Below are positions 55,976 through 64,000 of a stretch of DNA of 64,000 nt, one piece after another. The notes below the pieces were generated by a model, which worked only from the letters and a program-made list of their open reading frames with translations, had not been told where the DNA came from and ran no database searches. This DNA is from Hymenopus coronatus (taxonomy: Eukaryota; Arthropoda; Insecta; Mantodea; Hymenopodidae): the NCBI GenBank assembly GCA_030762935.1, contig CM060900.1:388267132-388331131 (forward strand). Reading direction: 5' to 3'. Position 1 is the first letter of the stretch; the number at the start of each line of letters is the position of its first letter. A program made the position numbers and the translations under genes.

Positions 55976-56250
55976 AATCCAGGCGTGTCGCGTCTCCGGT
56001 TACTGCCGTGCCGAACTTTCTGTGTTGTTACCATTCCAAGGTCTCCAACTGTGCCGACTCGAATACCAAGGGGAACCTGAGAACGGCAGCATTCGCACGG
56101 CTCTCTCTCACAACAACAACAACAACAATAATAATAATGGTAATTATAATAACAACAATAATAATAATAATCGCCAATTGTTGAAGATATTGCATGTCCT
56201 TTCCTGTTCTTCTTCTTCTTATTATTATTATTAGTATTAGTATTATTAAG
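55976..56250. repeat. GC-rich fragment followed by trinucleotide tracts
   Basis: A GC-richer 130-bp piece (55976-56107) leads directly into (AAC)n(AAT)n at 56110-56172 and, after 35 bp, (CTT)n(ATT)n at 56208-56247. The piece may be a SINE whose tail seeded the tract, but it matches no other copy here. Confidence 0.6.
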
Positions 56251-57334
56251 TTTACGGATTTACTTTTCTGAGTAATAAATACAAAAGAATCTGAAGGATA
56301 TTTATTTCGGACTAAAATTTACCTTTTTAAGTCATTTTTGTTTTTCAGTGAAGTAGCCAATTTTAAAGTAAGTACTACCACACCTTTCCTGTTACTATGC
56401 ATAACTTACTTTCACACTTTGGAAATTGTGACCTTTTTTCTTTCTTAATTTTTAGTTTTCTGACTTTGGTGCCATATAATGATAGATACCTTCTAGTTTT
56501 TAAAATATATAATTCATATGAAATTTACTACCAGTAGTGAGTTTAAGTAAGAATTTCATTGCACTCTGCACTGTTATTTTGAGTACATTGTTGAAATTTC
56601 ATATAAACATATCTCCGAGCTATAAATCATCGCTTTAAATTACTTTAAAGTACTCCTATAGTTAAGCTACATACGTTATTCTGCATCACGTTGAAGATTA
56701 TTAAGCAGAAAATAATTTGAATCAATATCTCAAATCATAACCTAAGTTAGAAAAATACTGTAGCATTTTTAAATCAAAATGTGGTTTTTAAGAATCTAGT
56801 TTTAAATTTAAAAGTTTTCTCTGTAGTACGGCTTTAAACCATACAAACACCTTTTAGTAGCATGAGTCATTTCAGAGGTATCCATCGTTATTCTTTACAA
56901 ATGCTTCAATTAGTTTGTCATTTTCAAAGTACGTCTTTGTCTATCTATGATGATTTATCAGCTAATTGAGGTATAGATATTTCCTTCCGAATGAAGAACT
57001 CGAACGGCTATTTGCAGACAGTTGAGGACAATATCTTAAAATATCTTAAAATATGCCACATTTTAATTAAAGTAATTACGTACGTGGTACTACAACACTA
57101 ATGCAAATCTCGCACATTGTGTAAATAACTAATATACCAAAGTATCTACCTGGCACGAGATAAGGAAACTAGTTCAAATCCACGTCTCAAAATGTCTCTT
57201 TTTTTCTCAGAATAACAGTATAGCTGGATTTCTTACAGTCGTTATAAACAGTGGGAATTTAAAACGAATCATTGGGGCTTATTCGTTAGGCTTTATGTGT
57301 TGGACACAGTTTGAGTTCCTCAAAACACACTAGC
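56251..57334. other. Unassigned AT-rich sequence
   Basis: About 1.1 kb, no recognised gene or repeat. Confidence 0.4.
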
Positions 57335-58780
57335 CAAAACAAACCCCTGATATGTTCCATTTACTTGACTTTCTCTTACTGTCGCAAAAGATTATGCCTA
57401 TGGTAATCGAGTTAAACATTAGCAGAAATTGTGTATTAGTTCCTTCTAAGTAGAAGGGACATGAGGTAATACACTAGGCTAAATCGATATTGAAATGTTT
57501 TAAAACGCCGGTCGCTATGTGAAACAATTGAAATTCGGTTTTCACTTCGCACGACCAGGAGCAAAACAAAGGAGAAACGAAACAATAGATGACCCCACGT
57601 TTCAGAGAAGCAGCTGACAACTGAAACATAACAAGAAATATTTTGGAAACGGTTAGCTTTACAAAAAATGTGTATGAAATATATACTTAATGTTTTTCTC
57701 TTTATTTTAGGTTGCAGAGCTCTTAGGTCTTATAGCGACCACATTACAAGTATTATATACAGTCTTACATCCAGTATACAATGAAATTGAGCATTATAAG
57801 TAAATGCATTGTGCATACAGGGATTAAAATATACATCTAATGCTTATTGGTACATGAAAACAGTGGTTCAAGTAGAAGTACTATAGCGGTGTTAAAACTA
57901 TATTACAACAAACAGTGACGATTTGATGTAAATGAAATGAAGTTTTATTTATGGACGCCATTTAACTGCTGTGGTTCTCAAACTCACATTCTACGAGTGT
58001 ATTGGGCGTGAAAGACCGCTTAATTTTGATCAGAGGCTTCTGTATCAGGATTGAGGTTGTTTTACACGCCGCAAATCTAAGACACGGGACCAACGGATTT
58101 ACTTTCCTTCCGAAGGAAGCCATGCTAAGGATTTTTACGCCCGAAAAGATCCATCGTCTTCCGCCGGGATTGAGCCCGCGACCTTGGGTATATGAAGTTA
58201 GCATGGTAACTATTACACCACTGAGGGCGACTTAATGTAAATTAGGCTTTTAATGTGTTAATTACGTGTTTTAACGAGGTAAATGCTTTCTGTCTAGTAA
58301 GCTTTGTCTACCTTTTACGGTTTACCAATTATGCAAATTTCATCTAGACTGAAGAGGCCTGTAGAGGTCTTATTCTCAGAAAGTTCAGGTACCCATTTCA
58401 TTTGTCATGTAAATGTATTTCATATACCTACTTTATTTTAATCAAAATCGTTAGTCATTTTTGCGAAAAAACAAAATTATTCAAAATATTTTCCATGTAA
58501 GGGGTAGTTTGGAGTGAGTGGGTTGTTTTGAAAATCTTCTTGTCGCATCCTTGGAAGATACTGAACTTAAGTACTAAATTGGGTATTTAGCGGTCTTTTC
58601 GTTTTTGACCTATGCTGTCAGCAGATCCACCCACGCACACAAAACAGACACACACACTAACCTTTACCTTTTTCTAAAAATGTTTTTCTGGATTAGGAGG
58701 CCCTTAAAATGTGTATTTCCGGTAAAATCTCGGTACCAAGTTATTGTTGAAATAGTAAAAAGCGCTCCCTGCTAGGGCTG
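57335..58780 (+). repeat. Dispersed repeat family A, copy 6, split by insertion
   Basis: The 5' part runs from ctgatatgttccatttactt through taatacactaggctaaatcg and aattgaaattcggttttcac to about 57690. The 3' part resumes near 58245 with gtgttttaacgaggtaaatg and continues gtttaccaattatgcaaatt, taatcaaaatcgttagtcat, gtgagtgggttgttttg, gggtatttagcggtctttt, gacctatgctgtcagcagat and ttattgttgaaatag. The gap of about 555 bp is insertion; its right half is the SINE at 57934-58228, its left half (57690-57919) is not identified apart from a SINE-like word gctcttaggtcttatagcga. Confidence 0.78.
57920..58242 (-). mobile_element. SINE with tRNA-Gln-like head, copy 3, nested
   Basis: The 295-bp insert (57934-58228) is flanked by gatttgatgtaaat (57920-57933) and gacttaatgtaaat (58229-58242), a 14-bp duplication with two changes. 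On the minus strand the head is ccctcagtggtgtaatagtt with B box gggctcaatcccgg, then tcttttcgggcgtaaaaatc, agcatggcttccttcggaag, agatttgcggcgtgtaaaac and ggtctttcacgccc. It is the best-bounded copy of this family and defines its 5' end as gccctcagtgg. Confidence 0.85.
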
Positions 58781-58925
58781 CGTAATAGGTACCCACCACG
58801 GATGCTCTTTTCCCGCGGTCGGTTTCGTCCACCTGTTCGAATACACATATGTAGTCCCTCTACATATCATTAGTGTTATTCAATCATAGATGTTCACTAA
58901 TGCTTAACGCACAGATGTTAACCTT
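58781..58925. other. Unassigned spacer
   Basis: Nothing recognised. Confidence 0.35.
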
Positions 58926-59154
58926 TCGGAATATAACATTCTTCTTAATAGTGTTTAGCGCCCGCTTTTACTACTATGGCACCGCAGGCGATGACACTGA
59001 TGATACATGGAATGAAGATGAAGCACCTGTACTACATGGTGGCGGGGGAAACTGGAGAACTCGGAGTAATCCCGCCGCTATTCCGCGATCGAACCCAAGG
59101 TGAGAGATGAGTAATCTAATTACTTGGCCACGGCGTGACCTCGGAATATAACAT
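58926..59154 (-). mobile_element. Group C SINE, short form, with perfect target duplications
   Basis: A perfect 14-bp duplication, tcggaatataacat, flanks a 201-bp element (58926-58939 and 59141-59154). On the minus strand it starts ggtcacgccgtggccaagta (A box, Ser/Leu type), has ttgggttcgatcgcgg (B box), gggattactccgagttctcc, a ccgccaccatgtag stretch, catcagtgtcatcgcctgcg and ends aagcgggcgctaaacacta. The body is slightly shortened against 23666-23905. It fixes both ends of the short form. Confidence 0.94.
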
Positions 59155-60449
59155 GGAACTTGCCACGTGTGTATTCCGTTTTGTATCAATTTTACACATT
59201 GAAGCTTGCCAGGCTGTTGTAGGCCCTACATATAACTTGCAGCGAAGGGTTGCCCTGCACAGTGAGCACTAATTCTGAGATTAAAGTTACTGCCATTTTA
59301 GGTCACCATTATTAAGAATACTTAAAATATATTTCTATTCAAAGCTAACAAATGAAAAAGGAAATTGAAGAATTACTCGGAATTCGGATAAAATTTTAAG
59401 GGTATGTATGACTGAAATTTCACGAGAAATCACAAAGAGTCGATTATTTTAATTCCATAACATACTTTAAACATTTCTAAATGTAAAATAGTATAATTAT
59501 CTGCCAAGCGTCAGTTTTAAATGCATTAACTGGAGTTATAATAAAGCATTAGAGGTGAAAATGTACTGAACTCGACAAGAAGATCTTCAGTTCGACGAGA
59601 CCTAATTGGCATCAATCAAAAATAATAAAAAAAGTTGTACAGAAGAAAAGCAGCAATGTAAGAAGCAATGTAAAGAAGAGGAAAAGGAAACCTGAGTGTC
59701 CAACCTACAAAACATGGTGGGTGTTAATGTGAGCCATGCATTTAAATCTCTCCTTGTTTTCTCACTATTGGTATTTTCAGCATTTTCCTTCCTGTAAAGT
59801 GCTCCTTGCGGAGCAGTTTTTCTATTACACAAATGCAATTTTCTATACATGTTCACAGAGGTACAATGAATGTGGACTGTCCTAGGTTTTACTGTCAGTT
59901 GTATTTAAGCGTATGTTTTCAATTTTCAAACATAAAAATTATATTTTTATGAAAAAAAAAACATATTCATAACTTTAAAAAAATCTTGATGCCTAAACAA
60001 GAGGAGACACAGAGAAACCTAGAGGAAATTCAGAAATTAAAAATATTGTGCTCCTAAAGTTAAATTATTAGACCAAAAATTTCATTTCTTTGCCGCAGGG
60101 GCTTTTTAGTGATGTGACAAAAGCATAAACAAACTTGACCATAACCTCCAAACCATTAGACCAAAATGGATGAAATTTGCACTTTAGCTTATTTACATTA
60201 TATCATATTTTTTGTATAAATAGCAGTATTATTAATTTGAAAGTTATACATGTCCTTAATAAATTTGATCAAAGTTATTGTAGTTTTGATTTCAAAAAGG
60301 GCAAACTTTAGAGTGAATATTGAGGATCTGCGAAGAAAGCATTTGTTTTTTCAAACTTAGGACAGAGAGCGTTAGCACTAAGCTTTTAAAGATCACCCCC
60401 TCCCAAATAAATAATTTGTTAAGAACGTTGTCAATTGCTAAGATCATAT
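59155..60449. other. Unassigned sequence
   Basis: About 1.3 kb, AT-rich, no recognised gene. The 84-codon minus frame 59602-59856 has no recognised domain. Confidence 0.4.
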
Positions 60450-60625
60450 TAACACCACCAGAGCGCCGAATTTTGTCAAATGGAGATTCCTTTTACATGC
60501 ATGTAGGTCTGCAGACATGATCTGTTGCTTTAAGCACACTTAAATGTCATCGTTCTGGGCCGGGTTTGAACCCGCGATCATTGGACCATAAGGCAAGCGT
60601 CTAACCATGACCCACTCATACCGTC
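60450..60625 (-). mobile_element. Group G SINE, third copy
   Basis: The plus strand shows gagcgccgaattttgtcaaa (3' end), tgctttaagcacacttaaat, tctgggccgggtttgaaccc (complement of the B box) and taaggcaagcgtctaacca (complement of the A-box region). Order and spacing are as at 45690-45845. Confidence 0.75.
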
Positions 60626-61134
60626 AAAAGTCTCCCTCATAACAAAATGTTAGCAGTCTTAGAGAAGAAGAGCTGTAAGTGTTCTCAATGTTTGAAAATA
60701 CATCTTTCTAAGAAACTGTTTTCCAGAATATTAAATTTGTAAAAATAAATATACAAGCTGCCTTATTAACGCTTCATTACTACACTAGCTGAAAGCAGTA
60801 GGTACTGTCGTTGAGGTATACATTCTTGTGTGTTTGAAATGGATCAGATCGTGTGAGCCTCACGCGAACATCTAAACCTCAACATCCTCAATATTGTACT
60901 TAAATTCCAATTCTTACTTTTGGTTTATACCTTGGTGTAAAGTGTTAATCATACTACAGTTTCCAAATATTTTCTCATAGTCCTGTGACAATACATATCA
61001 TAATATAAATTAAAATCTCTCGTATGTGCGATAGTGGCTAGAAAAACATATATATATATTGTTAACTCCAGTCCTATTTAATTTTAACAGGCTCATCCTA
61101 CTTTATTGGGAAGCGATCAGCGACCACTAACGCT
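60626..61134. other. Unassigned sequence
   Basis: No feature supported. Confidence 0.4.
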
Positions 61135-61995
61135 TACGACAAGAGACATCTGATGTGGTCAATTCGTATGGTATTTTCTACCTGTTCTGCAAAATGCTAT
61201 TTTACCTACATCATGCTAATCAAGATAAACATTAGTAGAAATTGTCCTGTTATTTTATTCCTTCTAAGTAGAGAGGAAATAAAGGAATGTACTAGGCTAA
61301 AGCGATAGTCAAATCTTTTGATACTTGGTTGCTATGTGAACAATTGAAGTTTGGTTCTCTTTGCATGGCCAGGAGTAAAGCAAAAGAGAGATGAAACGAA
61401 AGATGTCTTTCCGTTCGAGAAATGTTTAAATAATCTAAATTGAACCTAAAACAAGAAATATCTCGGAAACTATTAATTCTACAAAAAAACTTATATGACT
61501 TAATTGTGTTTAAACGAGATCTACATTTTTTATGTTGTAAGCATTTGTCCATCCTAGGGTTTACCAGTTATGCAAAATTCATCCAGAATGAAGAGGTTTT
61601 CAGAGGTTCTTCCCAGAGTATTCAAGATGTACATCTTATTTTCATGTAAACTCTTTAATATACGGTATTTTAATCAAATTCGTTAGGGATATTTTTGAGA
61701 AAAAGAACGCTTAAAATAATTTTTCCATTTAAAGGGTAGTTTGGTGTGTGGGGATTTTCTTGAAAATCTTCGCGCCGCATCCTTTAAGACGTTAGGCTAA
61801 AATACCAAATTTGGTATTTAACATCTTTTCCCTTTTGAGCTATGCTATCCGCAGAAACATCTGACCTTTCCTAACAAGGTTTTAATTCAGGATACCTCAA
61901 AACATGTATTTTCAGTGATATCTCAGTGTAGAATTTTTGGGTGTACTACAACACCATGCCTATCTACTATGTACCTTGTAATATGTGCTAAAGGA
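61135..61995 (+). repeat. Dispersed repeat family A, copy 7 (best plus copy)
   Basis: Nearly complete and in one piece: gacatctgatgtggtcaatt, tttctacctgttctgc, tcatgctaatcaagataaac, tactaggctaaagcgatagt, gtttaaacgagatctacatt, gtttaccagttatgcaaaat, tttaatatacggtattttaa, aaagggtagtttggtgtgt, taccaaatttggtatttaac, gagctatgctatccgcaga, aattcaggatacctcaaaac and gcctatctactatgtacc. No open frame spans it. With copies 3 and 5 it suffices for a consensus of about 870 bp. Confidence 0.8.
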
Positions 61996-62896
61996 GCTAA
62001 TAGTTGACGAACAATCTTAACGGTTTGTATTTACTGATGATAGAAGTGAGATATTTTATTCACATACTCAGAAGGATGTTTAGCCTTTCTTTCTTCCAGC
62101 GACAGGAACTGTAGATTGTGTGTGACATGTGCCTGACTTATAGAATATTATTTATGCACTGCAAGGCGGATTTCAATGTGACACACTCCTTGTAGCTGAC
62201 ATAAAATAACAAACATGTTTGAGCAGTTCAATAAATGATGAGCATATTCCCTACTATATGAAACAACTCGCTCCAACTTTTATCGTGTTACGTCATTCGT
62301 GACGTATGGTAACTGTCAAAATTATGTCACAAGCTTCTTTACTTGATATGCGAGAGTACTTTTCTACACGACGCCCACGTCCTTTTACGAAGTAACTTCA
62401 ACTCTTCGTATGATACTAAAAACACTGTCAGGATGAAGCGTTCGACAAACTGTGTTGAAGCGTTTGCGGAACCATCTATGTAAGACCTGCATTACAATAA
62501 AGCAAAAATTAAGACCGGCAGTATGATAATAGCGATAAGCAGCTACTCAGCCGACAGCAAAGCGAACGGAACACTTTGAAACCTGCCCACAAATCCGTCT
62601 GTAAACGATTAGTGAGGTCTTTCCACACGTAACCATAAGTGTTGATATTGTCAATAACACTCATCCTGTCCTTGTATGTCTTTCTTCTTCCCCAAAACTG
62701 TTTATAATGGGTGTGTTAGGAGAATGGGGGATAAAGGTTGGCTTCTCTAAAAAAGCATCCGATAGGGTGGGCAATTCTTGCGTTTCATTAGCAAGTATTG
62801 GCTAATATTAACTATCTCTGCGGTAGCTTAGCTCATGCGCATGCAGAGGGCAACGACATTAATTCCATTTAGTCCAACACTGTTCGACTATATATT
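61996..62896. other. Unassigned sequence
   Basis: About 0.9 kb without recognised gene or repeat. Confidence 0.4.
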
Positions 62897-63376
62897 TACG
62901 AGACGTGTCCGGAGAGTAAGTCCATTTCTTTCTACCGCAAACGCAACGGTATGGCAAGAGCAATCGTCTCTCTGCTTCATTGTCTGTCTACTAACTCTAT
63001 TACAAACGGATCGTGCTGTGTTTACATGTGTTAGTGAACTTTCAAATTATTTAAGATAATTTCTGGTCCCTCTGACTGTGAAGCGCGTTCCAAAATATGG
63101 TGTTTGAATGCAAGAAATGTTAAGCCCCGTCAACTTGCAGAGATTTGCAGTGAAAATTTAATGACAGGTGGAATAGTGAGAAGGTGCATCAGGCAATTCA
63201 ATGATGGGCGATCCAATGCTCATGACGAAGCACGGAATGGGCGGCCTTCTGTTGTTACTGATGGTTTGGTTGAGCAAGTGAATGAGGCAATCCTTGAAAA
63301 CAGATGGTTCACAATAGGAGTGCTTTGTGATGTGCTTCCACAAAACACTGTCTTCACTGGTGGCAGCTTTCTTTGA
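62897..63376 (+). pseudogene. mariner 5' end and N-terminal transposase fragment
   Basis: A mariner-type end, tacgagacgtgtccggagag, lies at 62897, similar to the ends of the 12.8-kb element. About 200 bp further the frame reads NARNVKPRQLAEICSENLMT, then GGIVRRCIRQFNDGRSNAHD and EARNGRPSVVTDGLVEQVNE, the N-terminal helix-turn-helix and linker of a mariner transposase. After DVLPQ (about 63345) the similarity stops and no catalytic residue follows. The original start codon lies upstream of the first ATG in the open frame. A matching right end was not found, so the element is truncated or joined to other sequence. Confidence 0.85.
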
Positions 63377-64000
63377 AAAGTAATACAAAAGTAGATTCCC
63401 CGCTATTACACTTGCCAGAAAAATGCTGGCAACTACGTCGACAAATAGGTTAAGGTATGCTCCTCCATGGACAAACACATGTGAAAATAGAAAATTGCTG
63501 AGATAGAGGCAAACGCGGACAGAGGTCCAAGAAAATTGCTGCATCACATTATAACGCGCCTTTATGACTATAATTAACGGATCTCAAGAAGTTCTTGGGG
63601 GTTAAACGTCGTGTGCTAAACATATGCCAGGGAGGCTTCATTTCAAACACCTTTTGTAACGAAAGGTTAACGTATGGTATTTATTTGTTTTGTACCGTTT
63701 GCATTATTTAGAGGACGCATACAGAAGTTTGAGAAACCCGGTATTGCGTCACGATGTGAGCGATGGAGGAGGGCCTGTCTGATTGTGACAGAATAAGACA
63801 GAGCTGAATCACACTTTGTATAGGTACAATAATCGCTTTTGTTTTTAAGTTTGATAAGCTTGATTATCATTTTATTGTGTATTAGATAATTTGGCGGTAC
63901 TATCACCAACCAATAGATATATTTACATTTTATACCAAATACCGCATAATTATTATTTAAAACCAGAATAGTGAGTGGAGCAGCACGGATTTGGTTTTCT
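63377..64000. other. Unassigned right edge
   Basis: Sequence after the mariner break. A 129-codon minus frame (63158-63547) crosses the break and its left half is only the complement of the mariner fragment. Nothing else recognised. Confidence 0.4.

Noticed and set aside
56022..56234. Frame with poly-asparagine.
   Set aside because: It is an AAC/AAT microsatellite read in one frame. The same applies to 14647-14931 and 12512-12697.
23666..59154. Frames of about 70-80 codons with DDTDDTWNEDGTPVECDG-like peptides on several strands.
   Set aside because: The same peptide appears because group C SINEs are repeated (16839-17060, 23708-23917, 58873-59103); it is translated SINE, not a gene family.
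63158..63547. 129-codon minus-strand frame.
   Set aside because: More than half is the complement of the mariner fragment; the rest has no recognisable domain.

Overview
This window is eukaryotic nuclear DNA, almost certainly from an arthropod and most likely an insect with a large, repeat-rich genome. The evidence is AT-rich sequence with no operon-like coding density, several unrelated families of tRNA-derived SINEs, decayed mariner, Tc1-like and pogo-like transposases of insect type, many di- and trinucleotide microsatellites, and a 67-bp satellite. A polyneopteran such as an orthopteran, stick insect or cockroach/termite would fit, but the sequence alone does not prove that. No intact protein-coding gene is visible. 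The only candidate for host coding sequence is a pair of small exon-like segments on the minus strand at 11904-12093.

Layout: 1-2075 holds two copies of an unclassified ~0.85-kb repeat (family A) in inverted, tail-to-tail arrangement. A Tc1-like transposase remnant (3898-4045) abuts a tRNA-Gln-like SINE. 4800-7995 is one satellite field, diverged on the left and nearly homogeneous with higher-order structure on the right. 8.4-19.4 kb is a SINE-dense tract with an internally deleted mariner that keeps both ends (12765-13471), a family A copy and two Tc1-type fragments. 19.4-31.6 kb is AT-rich, with a second unclassified repeat (family C), more SINEs, and a 5'-truncated tRNA-Gly-like SINE with target duplications. 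32-43.4 kb has further SINEs, a frameshifted pogo-like transposase (34.99-36.3 kb), a 56-bp hairpin/tail insertion with perfect duplications, a decayed mariner and another family A copy. 43.4-64 kb is sparser: a full tRNA-Gly-like SINE with a perfect 14-bp duplication, a foldback MITE (54091-54380), three family A copies (one split by nested insertions), and the 5' end of another mariner near the right edge.

The parts do not form a pathway; the window is best read as a record of repeated transposition. Non-LTR machinery is implied by the SINEs, their truncations and duplications. Cut-and-paste elements are present only as fossils or non-autonomous derivatives. The most interesting items are the satellite homogenisation gradient, the apparently modular SINE superfamily whose group D copies end in CA tracts, the unclassified families A and C, the small TSD-bounded insertions and the possible minus-strand terminal exons. 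All alignments were made by eye, so boundaries without target duplications are approximate (about 10-30 bp).
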